Of a DNA stretch of 64,000 bases, positions 26,824 to 35,624 are shown piece after piece. The stretch's first letter is position 1. Each line of letters starts with the position of its first letter. The position numbers and the translations under genes were made by a program. The stretch lies in the NCBI GenBank assembly GCA_050789445.1, contig JAILXR010000001.1:3534001-3598000 (forward strand). The letters are read 5' to 3'. Under the pieces are notes generated by a model. That model had not been told where the DNA came from and made no database searches. It saw only the letters and a program-made list of their open reading frames with translations. The stretch is from JAWSVE01 sp050789445. GTDB taxonomy: Bacteria > Pseudomonadota > Gammaproteobacteria > Pseudomonadales > Cellvibrionaceae.

Positions 26824-27029
26824 ATCAAGAGTATAGACGGCTCATGGGGCTTTTCTCGATATTCTCCGCATTTCGGTATGAATGCTTAGGTCGAACAATA
26901 ATGCGGATTTTGGATGCTGAGAGCTGTTTAGTGCGAGCCTTTTCAGTACAATAGCGCCTCTTTATTTTTGCCATAGATCTAGGCTTTTTCGCAAACACCA
27001 CTGACCAATACAAAAGTAAGCGAGTCCTC

Positions 27030-27737
27030 ATGACAGATTATAAAATAGCACCTTCTATTCTTGCCGCTGACTTTGCACGACTTGGCGAAGAGTCGCTAGA
27101 CGTACTGACAGCAGGTGCCGATATTATCCATTTTGATGTGATGGATAATCACTATGTGCCAAATCTGACGATTGGGCCTGTTGTCTGTAAGAGTCTTCGC
27201 AAGTACCTAGATAAGCACGAGGACAAGCTCGGGAAGAAGGCTGAGATCGATGTGCATCTAATGGTTGAGCCGGTCGATGATCTGATAGGTATGTTTGCTG
27301 AAGCGGGAGCGGATTACATTACCTTTCACCCTGAGGCATCAAAACATGTGGATCGTTCATTACAACTTATTCGCGATGCGGGCTGTAAATCAGGTTTGGT
27401 GTTGAATCCGGCTGTGACATTGGAAAGTATCCGTCATGTCCTACCGCAAATTGATATGTTGCTGTTGATGTCTGTTAACCCTGGGTTTGGTGGCCAATCT
27501 TTTATCCCTTATACCTTCGATAAGCTCCGAGAAGCGCGAGCCGCGATTGATGTGATCAATAAGGAAACAGGAAAGGCGATTCGCCTAGAAATAGATGGCG
27601 GAATCAAAGTCGATAATATTCGAGCCGCCGCAGAAGCAGGTGCAGATACATTTGTCGCTGGCACAGCTATCTTTGGTCAAGATAATTATGCGAGTGTCAT
27701 CAAAGACATGCGTGCAGAGCTATCAAAAGTGAGCTAG
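27030..27737 (+). CDS. rpe: Ribulose-phosphate 3-epimerase
   Basis: Interconverts ribulose 5-phosphate and xylulose 5-phosphate in the pentose phosphate pathway. TIM-barrel features: APSILAADFARLGEE (catalytic Ser region), HFDVMDNHYVPNLTIGP (metal-binding His/Asp), DVHLMVEP, LLLMSVNPGFGGQSF (phosphate loop) and EIDGGIKVDN. At 235 residues it is about ten longer than the common form, from an insert near DKHEDKLGKKAEI. In Pseudomonas rpe is followed by gph and trpE; here gph is absent and about 700 bases lead to trpE. Confidence 0.95.
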   Translation: MTDYKIAPSILAADFARLGEESLDVLTAGADIIHFDVMDNHYVPNLTIGPVVCKSLRKYLDKHEDKLGKKAEIDVHLMVEPVDDLIGMFAEAGADYITFHPEASKHVDRSLQLIRDAGCKSGLVLNPAVTLESIRHVLPQIDMLLLMSVNPGFGGQSFIPYTFDKLREARAAIDVINKETGKAIRLEIDGGIKVDNIRAAAEAGADTFVAGTAIFGQDNYASVIKDMRAELSKVS

Positions 27738-27999
27738 AGCTCTAGAACCACCAAAATAATAATGTAAGTGACAGCACTTAATAACTTGAAGCCAAGAAAA
27801 GAATTAAACCTAAATTCACGGCAGTAGCAAATGAGAGAGGAAGGGTGAAGGGGGGGCGACTTAATGATATAAAGTCGCATAAAAAGGTAGAAAATATTTG
27901 CGGCTCTGTTTACACTAGCGCGCAGCATTTCCCATTTCTTTGAGGTAGACTGCCTTGAGGTAGACTGATTTGAAACTGGCTGAAATGCTCATCCGCTAA
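27738..27999. other. Spacer between rpe and the trp leader
   Basis: No gene seen. The trp promoter is expected here. A 13-bp direct repeat lies at 27940-27967. Confidence 0.4.
27940..27967. repeat. Two direct copies of TTGAGGTAGACTG before the trp leader
   Basis: TTGAGGTAGACTG occurs at 27940-27952 and 27955-27967 with a two-base spacer, a 15-base period. It lies about 35-60 bases before the candidate leader ORF. It may be a regulator site or a chance duplication. Confidence 0.6.
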
Positions 28000-28104
28000 A
28001 TGAAACAGCAACACAAAATTAGACACAGATTAGTGATACAGATGGTTAAACTAATAGCTCTACAATTTCTTCCTCATCCCCTTGCTTGGCGTTGGCGACG
28101 CTAG
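28000..28104 (+). CDS. trpL: Candidate trp leader peptide with Trp-Arg-Trp
   Basis: An ATG at 28000 (or the in-frame ATG at 28042, giving 20 residues) leads to a short peptide ending PHPLAWRWRR and TAG 28102. Two tryptophan codons, 28087-28089 and 28093-28095, are separated by one codon close to the end, as in attenuator leader peptides of proteobacterial trp operons. GCGTTGGCGACGC, a small hairpin, overlaps the Trp codons. No good ribosome-binding site precedes either start and I could not find a classical GC stem followed by a long T run, so the call is tentative. Confidence 0.42.
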   Translation: MKQQHKIRHRLVIQMVKLIALQFLPHPLAWRWRR

Positions 28105-28307
28105 CACTTCTTTTCGTGCATTGAGTTTTCTTCTAATTAAATTTTATTTTTAGAACTAAAGCTCTTACTTTCTAAAGAAAACGAGTCCAAACACTAAGTC
28201 ATAATTTTTAGGCATTTGCTAAAGGCGTTGATAATTCACGTGGCGAACGCTGTAAAAGACTCAGATAAGACGATTTAAAATTTTGTTTCTGAAAGAGCAC
28301 ATTCATA

Positions 28308-28417
28308 ACTGGGTAAAATTAAATTAAGAGTTAGTTTTAAAGCCCAGTAAAAAATTTAAAAGCAGCACACAACTTTTATTTATATGACAATTGAAAATCA
28401 GAATCGTGTGCTGATTT
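28308..28417 (+). promoter_or_regulatory. Alternative hairpins before the trpE start
   Basis: ACTGGG...CCCAGT (28308-28313 with 28343-28348, extended by an inner AAAATTAA/TTAGTTTT stem) forms one hairpin. Next, CAGCACAC (28363-28370) can pair perfectly with GTGTGCTG (28406-28413), and AAATCAG (28395-28401) with CTGATTT (28411-28417). The last two overlap at 28411-28413, so they exclude each other. The trpE ribosome-binding site GAGGAAGGA is at 28429-28437, just downstream. A switch in translation is inference. Confidence 0.45.
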
Positions 28418-28439
28418 GAAAAGATCCTGAGGAAGGACA

Positions 28440-29906
28440 ATGAACATCACAGAATTTAATAAAATTAAAAAACAAGGCTATAACCGCATACCCGTTGTGC
28501 GCGAAGTGTTAGCCGATTTAGAAACGCCTTTATCTTCATATCTCAAGTTAGCCAGTGGCCCATACTCCTATTTATTTGAATCAGTTCAAGGCGGAGAAAA
28601 ATGGGGTCGATATTCAATGATTGGTCTTCCCGCAAAAACAATCCTAAAAGTATTCGGCGAAAACATTACGATTGAACATGATGGGCAGGTGATCGAAACC
28701 CATCAAATGGCTGACCCACTTGTGTTTGTTGAAGAGTATCAACAACGATTTAAAGTCGCCGAGTTACCTCACTTACCATTGTTCAATGGCGGGCTTGTGG
28801 GTTATTTTGGTTATGATTGCGTGCGATACGTGGAGCCAAAATTAAAAGCAAGTCAGCCAAAAGATGTGATTGGTAATCCAGATATTTTATTAATGGTGTC
28901 AGATGAAATTTTAGTATTTGACAATTTATCCGGAAAACTCAGCATTGTTGTTCACGCAAATCCAGAAAATGACAATGCGTTAGAAAAAGCAGAGGCTCGT
29001 TTAGATGAGTTGGTTAAGCAGTTGCAAACCGCTGAACCAAAAACTCAACCAATGAAATTGCAACCAGATGATAATGCTGAAAATAATTTCAAATCTCATT
29101 ACGGAAAAGAACGTTACGAAGCCGCAGTCAATACAATTAAAGAATACGCTTTAGCTGGCGACACAATGCAGGTTGTTCCGTCACAGCGATTATCTATTCC
29201 TTTTACGGCTGATCCGCTTAATTTATATCGAGCGCTGCGCAATTTAAATCCATCGCCTTACATGTATTTTCTTAACCTTTCAGATCATTACGTGGTAGGT
29301 TCCAGCCCAGAAATTTTAGCGCGTCTAGAAAAAGGCGAAGTGACAGTTCGCCCAATTGCAGGTACACGCCGCCGAGGTCATTCGCCAGAAGAAGATGCGG
29401 CAATGGAAAAAGAATTGGTAAACGATCCTAAAGAAATTGCCGAGCATTTAATGCTGATTGATTTAGGGCGAAATGATGTTGGCCGTGTAGCAAAAACCGG
29501 TAGTGTATTACTGACAGAAAAAATGGTTGTTGAGCGTTATTCCCACGTCATGCATATTACATCGAATGTGACTGGCCAATTAAAAGAAAATTTAACATCA
29601 ATGGATGTTTTGCGTGCTGTACTTCCCGCGGGTACTTTGTCGGGAGCACCAAAAGTTCGTGCGATGGAAATCATTGATGAATTAGAAACAGAAAAACGCG
29701 GCGTCTACGGCGGAGCCGTCGGGTATTTATCATGGAATGGCAATATGGATACCGCCATTGCCATTAGAACAGCAGTGATTAAAGACAACGTACTGTACGC
29801 GCAAGCGGGTGGTGGTGTTGTAGCAGATTCTATTCCTGAATTGGAATGGAAAGAAACCATGAATAAAGCGCGCGCAATTTTTCGCGCTGTCGACATGGTT
29901 CAATAG
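28440..29906 (+). CDS. trpE: Anthranilate synthase component I
   Basis: Converts chorismate to anthranilate using ammonia supplied by TrpG. The N-terminal region SYLFESVQGGEKWGRYSMIG carries the motif (LFES here, LLES in many) that binds tryptophan for feedback inhibition. Catalytic blocks are visible: SPEILARLEKGEVTVRPIAG, GTRRRG, LIDLGRNDVGRVAK, ERYSHVMHI and LPAGTLSGAPKVRAM. Length (488) is normal. It has a strong ribosome-binding site. trpG follows after 57 bases, so trpE-G-D-C may be one transcript. Confidence 0.96.
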   Translation: MNITEFNKIKKQGYNRIPVVREVLADLETPLSSYLKLASGPYSYLFESVQGGEKWGRYSMIGLPAKTILKVFGENITIEHDGQVIETHQMADPLVFVEEYQQRFKVAELPHLPLFNGGLVGYFGYDCVRYVEPKLKASQPKDVIGNPDILLMVSDEILVFDNLSGKLSIVVHANPENDNALEKAEARLDELVKQLQTAEPKTQPMKLQPDDNAENNFKSHYGKERYEAAVNTIKEYALAGDTMQVVPSQRLSIPFTADPLNLYRALRNLNPSPYMYFLNLSDHYVVGSSPEILARLEKGEVTVRPIAGTRRRGHSPEEDAAMEKELVNDPKEIAEHLMLIDLGRNDVGRVAKTGSVLLTEKMVVERYSHVMHITSNVTGQLKENLTSMDVLRAVLPAGTLSGAPKVRAMEIIDELETEKRGVYGGAVGYLSWNGNMDTAIAIRTAVIKDNVLYAQAGGGVVADSIPELEWKETMNKARAIFRAVDMVQ

Positions 29907-29963
29907 CTACAAGAATCCAATAGCTAAAACCCACTATTTAATTGCCGTTGGCAGGAGAAAAAT

Positions 29964-30548
29964 ATGTTACTCATGATAGATAATTACGATTCATTTACTT
30001 ACAACGTTGTTCAGTATTTAGGTGAATTAAAAGCCGATGTAAAAGTTATTCGTAATGACCAATTAACATTAGAAGAAATTATTGCATTAAACCCAGAGCG
30101 CTTAGTTATTTCCCCTGGTCCTTGCACGCCGAATGAGGCAGGTGTTTCAGTGGAAGCGATAAAACATTTTGCAGGCAAAATTCCTGTGTTGGGAATTTGT
30201 TTGGGGCATCAAAGTATAGCTCAAGCATTTGGCGGAAAAATTATTAGAGCGCACGATGTGATGCATGGTAAAACATCGATGATCCATCATAATAACAAAG
30301 GTGTTTTTAAAAATTTAACGAATCCCTATGAAGCCACTCGCTATCATTCTCTCGTGATTGAAAAAGAATCCTTGCCTGATTGTTTAGAAGTCACAGCTTG
30401 GACAGAAACTGAAGATGGCCAAGTCGATGAGATAATGGGTGTTCGCCATAAAGAATTAATTATTGAAGGTGTACAGTTTCATCCTGAATCAATTTTGACT
30501 GAACATGGCCATGATTTATTACAAAACTTTTTGACATTGAATTATTAA
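29964..30548 (+). CDS. trpG: Anthranilate synthase component II (glutamine amidotransferase)
   Basis: Class I glutamine amidotransferase giving ammonia to TrpE. LGICLGHQ contains the catalytic Cys79; GVQFHPESILTEHG carries the His and Glu of the triad; ISPGPCTPNEAG is the oxyanion strand. It may also serve aminodeoxychorismate synthase, as in several Pseudomonas relatives, since no separate pabA is seen here. GGAG lies before the ATG. trpD begins within 15 bases of its stop. Confidence 0.95.
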   Translation: MLLMIDNYDSFTYNVVQYLGELKADVKVIRNDQLTLEEIIALNPERLVISPGPCTPNEAGVSVEAIKHFAGKIPVLGICLGHQSIAQAFGGKIIRAHDVMHGKTSMIHHNNKGVFKNLTNPYEATRYHSLVIEKESLPDCLEVTAWTETEDGQVDEIMGVRHKELIIEGVQFHPESILTEHGHDLLQNFLTLNY

Positions 30549-30562
30549 ATTTGGATAAGACG

Positions 30563-31597
30563 ATGAATATTCAGCAAGCGATTACACAATTAATTAACGG
30601 CAGCCATTTATCGATTCTTGAAATGGAATCAGTCATGCGCCAAATCATGACGGGGGAAGCGACGCCGGCTCAAATAGGTGGATTTTTAATTGCGTTACGC
30701 ATTAAAGGCGAAACGGTTGATGAAATCACTGGTGCTGCTCAAGTGATGAGGGCGTTATCAACAAAAGTGATTATTGATGCCCCGCATTTAGTGGATACGT
30801 GTGGTACCGGTGGCGATGGTTCTCATATTTTTAATGTGTCAACGGCGTCTGCTTTTGTTGTAGCAGCAGCCGGAGGCAATGTTGCAAAACATGGTAATCG
30901 TTCTGTCACAAGTTCTACGGGTAGTGCAGATTTATTAGAGGCCGCTGGTGTTAATTTATCGATTACTCCAGAGCAAGTGTCACGATGTATTTCAGAAGTC
31001 GGTGTTGGTTTTATGTTTGCATTAAATCATCACGGCGCTATGAAACATGCCATTGGGCCAAGAAAAGAATTGGGGCAGCGAACTATTTTTAATGTTCTCG
31101 GTCCTTTAACAAATCCGGCAGAAGTGAAAAACCAAGTGATCGGCGTATTTGATAAAAAATTATGCGCTCCACTTGCTAATGTGTTAAAGAACCTTGGCAG
31201 TGAGCATGTTTTAGTTGTTCACTCAGATGATCATCTCGATGAATTTAGTATTGCAGCATCCACTCATGTCGCTGAATTAAAAAATGGTGAAGTCATAGAG
31301 TATTCTGTGTCGCCAGAAGATTGCGATTTAGTGTCGCAAGATTTATCTGGTTTAACCGTTTCGAGTGCTGAAGAATCTTTAGTATTAATAAAAGGCGCAC
31401 TCGGTAATAAATCAAACGAGATTCAAGCGAAAGCTTCTGACATGATCGCATTAAATGCTGGCGCTGCGATTTATGTCAGCGGTGTTGCTGAAAGTTTGCA
31501 GGATGGGGTTGCCATGGCGCAAGATGCAATTGGTAGCGGTTTGGCAATGGGCAAGTTAACAGAATTAGTTGAATTTACTTCTTGTTTTTCGAATTAA
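30563..31597 (+). CDS. trpD: Anthranilate phosphoribosyltransferase
   Basis: Joins anthranilate and PRPP. The PRPP loop DTCGTGGDGSHIFNVSTASA and the GNRSVTSSTGSADLLE segment are diagnostic, as is LGPLTNPA. I start at the ATG 30563 (MNIQQAITQLINGSHLS, matching the usual family start) and not at the TTG 30551, because GGA at 30553-30555 is suitably placed before 30563. It follows trpG closely. Confidence 0.95.
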   Translation: MNIQQAITQLINGSHLSILEMESVMRQIMTGEATPAQIGGFLIALRIKGETVDEITGAAQVMRALSTKVIIDAPHLVDTCGTGGDGSHIFNVSTASAFVVAAAGGNVAKHGNRSVTSSTGSADLLEAAGVNLSITPEQVSRCISEVGVGFMFALNHHGAMKHAIGPRKELGQRTIFNVLGPLTNPAEVKNQVIGVFDKKLCAPLANVLKNLGSEHVLVVHSDDHLDEFSIAASTHVAELKNGEVIEYSVSPEDCDLVSQDLSGLTVSSAEESLVLIKGALGNKSNEIQAKASDMIALNAGAAIYVSGVAESLQDGVAMAQDAIGSGLAMGKLTELVEFTSCFSN

Positions 31598-31639
31598 AGT
31601 CAAAAAATAAAAACTGATAAAAAGACTAAAGGTATTATT

Positions 31640-32437
31640 TTGAATAAAGCACCGACAGTATTACAAAAAATTATCGATCGTAAATTTGAAGAAATTGCAG
31701 AGCGACGTTCAAAAACGCCGATAGATGTTCTTTACAAGATGATTGAAGAGCAAGCTGAACCGCGAGGCTTTGTCCAATCAATAGAAAATAAATTAAACTC
31801 TGAGCAGGCGGCAGTCATTGCTGAAATAAAAAAAGCATCGCCGAGTAAAGGTCTTATTCGTGAAGATTTTTTTCCGGCTGAAATCGCAAAAAGTTACGAA
31901 AAAGGAAATGCAGCCTGTATTTCTGTATTGACGGACGTTGATTTTTTTCAAGGTTCAGATGCTTATTTAAAAGAAGTCAAAGCAGCTAGTAAATTGCCGG
32001 TATTAAGAAAAGATTTTATGGTGGATGAATATCAAATCGTTGAATCTCGTGCAATTGGTGCTGATTGTATTTTGTTGATCGTTGCTGCTTTAGAGTTAGA
32101 GAAAATGCAGAAACTCAATAAGCTCGCTTTAGAACTGGGCTTAGATGTTTTGGTAGAGGTACATAATAGCGATGAGCTTGAGCAAGCCCTGACACTCGAT
32201 AATAAATTGATTGGGATTAACAATCGAAATTTAAAAACCTTCGATGTTAATTTAGAGACTACGTTTAGTTTATTAAGCAAGATCCCTGACGATCGTATTG
32301 TTGTGACGGAAAGTGGTATTCACTCTAGTGATGATATCGCGGCCATGAGAGGGCATGATGTACATACCTTCTTAGTCGGTGAATCACTCATGAAAGCTGA
32401 AGATCCAGGTATTCGATTGATGGAAATGTTTAGTTAA
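31640..32437 (+). CDS. trpC: Indole-3-glycerol phosphate synthase
   Basis: TIM-barrel enzyme that closes the indole ring, acting on the isomerised phosphoribosylanthranilate. AEIKKASPSKGLIREDF, LRKDFMVDEYQI, EVHNSDEL, IGINNRNLKTF and VTESGIHSSDDI are the catalytic strands. The start is TTG at 31640, with AAAGG seven bases before it; no ATG is close. It is not fused to TrpF. trpF and trpBA are not in the window. Confidence 0.95.
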   Translation: MNKAPTVLQKIIDRKFEEIAERRSKTPIDVLYKMIEEQAEPRGFVQSIENKLNSEQAAVIAEIKKASPSKGLIREDFFPAEIAKSYEKGNAACISVLTDVDFFQGSDAYLKEVKAASKLPVLRKDFMVDEYQIVESRAIGADCILLIVAALELEKMQKLNKLALELGLDVLVEVHNSDELEQALTLDNKLIGINNRNLKTFDVNLETTFSLLSKIPDDRIVVTESGIHSSDDIAAMRGHDVHTFLVGESLMKAEDPGIRLMEMFS

Positions 32438-32540
32438 ACGTCTTAAAGTGGGTGGAAAGAGGGTTGATTTAGCCGCTGTTTTAATCATTGATGAGTCAAA
32501 ATGCATCTAATGACTTGTCCATATCATCACGAGATCAATT

Positions 32541-34433
32541 ATGACTAACCTAAAATTTTTCGTTAAACCATTCTTTTTGTCCGTAGTATCCTCTTCGTTT
32601 ATTTTTTTTCTAGGTGGTTGTGATAATACATCCACTGATTCCTCTAGCGCTAAGAAAGATAGCGAATCTCAAACGGCTTCAACCGAAGACTCGAACCCTT
32701 CCGTCGAAGATGCAAAAGCATTTTTAGATAAAGCTGAAGCACAATTGGCAGGCATGGGCGAAGAGTTAAGCCATGCATCGTGGTTGGCGGCTACCTATAT
32801 TAATTATGATAGTCAGATTGTTGAAGCGACAGCAAGCCAACGTTTTACCGATCTGTCGGTCCAGCTTGCGAGTGAGGCTGCTGACTTCAATGGTCTTGAT
32901 CTCGAAGCCGCTGATAGAAGAAAAATGGAATTACTCAAACAGGTTTTAGTATTTCCTGCTCCAAAAGATTCGGCTAAATCAAAAGAGCTTGCAGAAATTG
33001 GTTCAAAGATGTCTGCGATGTATGGTTCTGGTGAGTATTGCCGAACAATGTCTGATGGAAAAGAACAATGTTTTTCTGGCGACAAGCTAGAAAATATTAT
33101 GAGTACCAGTCGAAACCCCGATGAACTGAAGGAAGTGTGGGAAGGTTGGCGAAAAATTTCACCCCCAATGAAGCCGTTGTATCAGCGACAAGTCGAAATT
33201 GGTAATCAGGGTGCAGCCGAGCTAGGTTACGATAATTTAAGTACTTTCTGGCGCTCTAAATATGATATGGAGCCGGATGCATTCGCGAAAGATGCCGATG
33301 CTCAATGGAATAAGGTGAAACCGTTTTACGATGCATTGCATTGTCATGTTCGCGCAAAATTAAATGAACATTACGGTGATGATGTTGTGCCGGCTGCCGG
33401 CCCAATACCTGCGCATGTATTAGGAAATCAGTGGGCGCAACAGTGGGGTAATATTTACGATTTGGTTCAGCCCGCCAATACGGATTTAGGCTATAACCTT
33501 GATGAGCTCGTTAAAAAGAATATTACTGATGAGATTGCGATGGTAAAAATTGCCGAAGGCTTTTTTACATCTTTAGGGTTTGAACCTTTACCGGATACTT
33601 TTTATGAGCGATCTATGTTTGTTGAACCAGTTGATCATAAAGCGGTTTGCCATGCGAGTGCTTGGAATTTAGATGGTAAAGATGATTTACGAATCAAAAT
33701 GTGTATCGACAAAACGGCTGAAGATTTTGAAACTGTTCATCACGAGTTAGGACATAATTTTTACCAGCGCGCTTATAAGAATCAGCCAGTTTTATTTCAG
33801 GGCAGTGCGAACGATGGTTTTCATGAAGCCACTGGCGATACGATCTCATTATCTGTGACACCCAAATATCTTGTTGATATAGGCTGGTTAGATAAAGAAC
33901 CAGGAGCCGATGGTGATCTCGGGTACCTGATGAAGATGGCGCTGGATAAAATTGCATTCCTTCCTTGGGGCCTGTTAGTTGATAAATGGCGTTGGCAGGT
34001 TTTTAACGGCGAAGTGCAACCGGAGGATTACAATAAAGCTTGGTGGGAGTTACGAGAGCAGTATCAAGGAGTCGTAGCACCTGTTGCTCGTTCAGAAGCT
34101 GATTTTGATCCTGGCGCCAAATACCATATTCCGGGTAACACACCTTACATGCGTTATTTCTTAGCCTTTATTCAGCAGTTTCAATTTCATCGGGCACTTT
34201 GTGAAACCGCAGGACACGAAGGGCCACTTCACCGCTGCTCTATCTATGGAAATAAAGAGGCTGGAGCAAAGTTAAATGCGATGTTAGAAATGGGCGCGAG
34301 CCGGCCTTGGCAAGAAGCGATGGAAGCGATTACGGTACAACCAGAGCTTGATGCATCAGCGATTCTTGATTACTTTCAACCACTTAAGGTGTGGTTGGAT
34401 GAGGAGAATAAATCCAGAAGTTGTGGCTGGTAA
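32541..34433 (+). CDS. M2-family peptidyl-dipeptidase lipoprotein (ACE-like)
   Basis: Zinc dipeptidyl carboxypeptidase related to angiotensin-converting enzyme. The signal peptide ends in the lipobox LGGC (Cys about residue 27), so it is predicted to be an anchored lipoprotein, probably in the outer membrane. A Ser/Asp-rich linker follows. The catalytic motif HHELGH has HExxH at residues 401-405, and the third ligand Glu429 in GFHEATGD keeps the 28-residue spacing of ACE. TPYMRYFLAFIQQFQFH (Arg about 538) corresponds to the chloride-linked Arg/Tyr block of ACE. Cysteine pairs CRTMSDGKEQC and CETAGHEGPLHRC are conserved in the family. It stands alone between trpC and a methyltransferase gene. 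Confidence 0.88.
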   Translation: MTNLKFFVKPFFLSVVSSSFIFFLGGCDNTSTDSSSAKKDSESQTASTEDSNPSVEDAKAFLDKAEAQLAGMGEELSHASWLAATYINYDSQIVEATASQRFTDLSVQLASEAADFNGLDLEAADRRKMELLKQVLVFPAPKDSAKSKELAEIGSKMSAMYGSGEYCRTMSDGKEQCFSGDKLENIMSTSRNPDELKEVWEGWRKISPPMKPLYQRQVEIGNQGAAELGYDNLSTFWRSKYDMEPDAFAKDADAQWNKVKPFYDALHCHVRAKLNEHYGDDVVPAAGPIPAHVLGNQWAQQWGNIYDLVQPANTDLGYNLDELVKKNITDEIAMVKIAEGFFTSLGFEPLPDTFYERSMFVEPVDHKAVCHASAWNLDGKDDLRIKMCIDKTAEDFETVHHELGHNFYQRAYKNQPVLFQGSANDGFHEATGDTISLSVTPKYLVDIGWLDKEPGADGDLGYLMKMALDKIAFLPWGLLVDKWRWQVFNGEVQPEDYNKAWWELREQYQGVVAPVARSEADFDPGAKYHIPGNTPYMRYFLAFIQQFQFHRALCETAGHEGPLHRCSIYGNKEAGAKLNAMLEMGASRPWQEAMEAITVQPELDASAILDYFQPLKVWLDEENKSRSCGW

Positions 34434-34713
34434 GGGCTTTATCGATAGTAAGTACTTGCAATATCTTTATGTCTATTTGGTTTTCGGGCTTAACGCAGGA
34501 TGCCAAATAGATGGCTTAATAAATCGCATTGCACACTAAAATACGTGTTTTCTCCCACAAATAAGCATTTCACATTCATCTGGCTAGCGACCTCTTTAGT
34601 CATTGATGCTAGAACCCGTCGTTCCTATCTCTTATAATTTACCCGCTCTCGATAGTTGGGATGCGCTATGCTCATGGTAGAACATAGTGAACTGATGGAT
34701 AGCCAGATTTACA
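34434..34713. other. Spacer with a possible long-loop hairpin
   Basis: CTATTTGG (34473-34480) and CCAAATAG (34503-34510) are perfect inverted repeats with a 22-base loop, about 40 bases after the peptidase stop. No T run follows, so terminator function is uncertain. Confidence 0.35.
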
Positions 34714-35595
34714 ATGACAGATACGCCTTCTTTTAAATCTCATCATGATCCAGTCAAACTAAATTGGGCTGAATTAGAGCTTCCCAATACATGGGCAGAT
34801 CAGTTTAATTTCCGTAATCCCATGGATGTCTTTCGTTTCTTCAGGGGTATTGTTGGTCGTAAGCGACACAAAGTGAGGCTACCTGATTCAGTTCCAGGCG
34901 TAGAGTCAATCCCGAAATATGCTTTGCAGGAATTTCACAGTCTACCTAACGGCAACTATTCAAAACGAGTTACACGAGGCTATATCACTGGTTTCGATCA
35001 TTCGATGCTGGGTGTGATGACTGAAGCTCGACAGTGCATAGCAAAAACACTGGAAGGTTGTTCTAGAGTTTTAGATGCGGGATGCGCTGGAGGTAGAACG
35101 GCGAGAACCTTAAAAGAAGCTGGTGCAACTGATGTGTGGGGAATAGATCCTTCTCCTTATCTGTTGCAACATGCTTCAAATGACAATCCGGATATTTCGT
35201 TTGTACAAGGTGTGGCGGAGGATACTGGGTTTTCAGATAATAGGTTTGATGGAATCGCAGCTTGCTTTCTTTTTCATGAAATTCCTCCTCGTTATTTGGC
35301 AAATGCACTCACCGAATTTAATCGGATACTCGAAACGAATGGTCTTGTTGCCATTTGCGAGCCATCTCCGTTACAAGTAGATTTAAGTTTGTGGCAAATT
35401 TTAAAGAAATTTGGCATCAAGGGATTTTACTTTGGTGTTCTAGCGAGATTTGTTTTCGAGCCATTTTTAGGCGCTTGGCATAAACAAAGTTCTCAAAAAG
35501 GGATGTTTGAACAATACGGATTTGAATGTGTGTCTGATGATATTGGCATGCCATTAAGGCATATTGTTCTACGTAAAAAACACTCTCTTACCTGA
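34714..35595 (+). CDS. Class I SAM-dependent methyltransferase
   Basis: Substrate unknown. The Rossmann-fold SAM motif SRVLDAGCAGGRTARTLKEA is at about residues 115-134, with GIDPSPYLLQHA (acidic loop) and VQGVAEDTGFSDNRFDGIAA after it, and RILETNGLVAICEPSP as motif III. About 110 N-terminal residues precede the fold and about 75 follow, suggesting a ubiquinone/menaquinone or lipid-type methyltransferase of the Methyltransf_11 group (inference). It is convergent with the DUF962 gene. Confidence 0.7.
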   Translation: MTDTPSFKSHHDPVKLNWAELELPNTWADQFNFRNPMDVFRFFRGIVGRKRHKVRLPDSVPGVESIPKYALQEFHSLPNGNYSKRVTRGYITGFDHSMLGVMTEARQCIAKTLEGCSRVLDAGCAGGRTARTLKEAGATDVWGIDPSPYLLQHASNDNPDISFVQGVAEDTGFSDNRFDGIAACFLFHEIPPRYLANALTEFNRILETNGLVAICEPSPLQVDLSLWQILKKFGIKGFYFGVLARFVFEPFLGAWHKQSSQKGMFEQYGFECVSDDIGMPLRHIVLRKKHSLT

Positions 35596-35624
35596 TTAGC
35601 TATGATTCTATAATGGCTTTTAGC

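Noticed and set aside
25727..26836. Several plus-strand frames antisense to the DUF3530 gene
   Set aside because: The minus strand has a signal peptide and family motifs; the plus frames are complementary shadows of low-complexity acidic coding sequence.
27734..27928. 64-codon minus-strand frame after rpe
   Set aside because: Overlaps the rpe stop, no ribosome-binding site; probably chance in AT-rich spacer.
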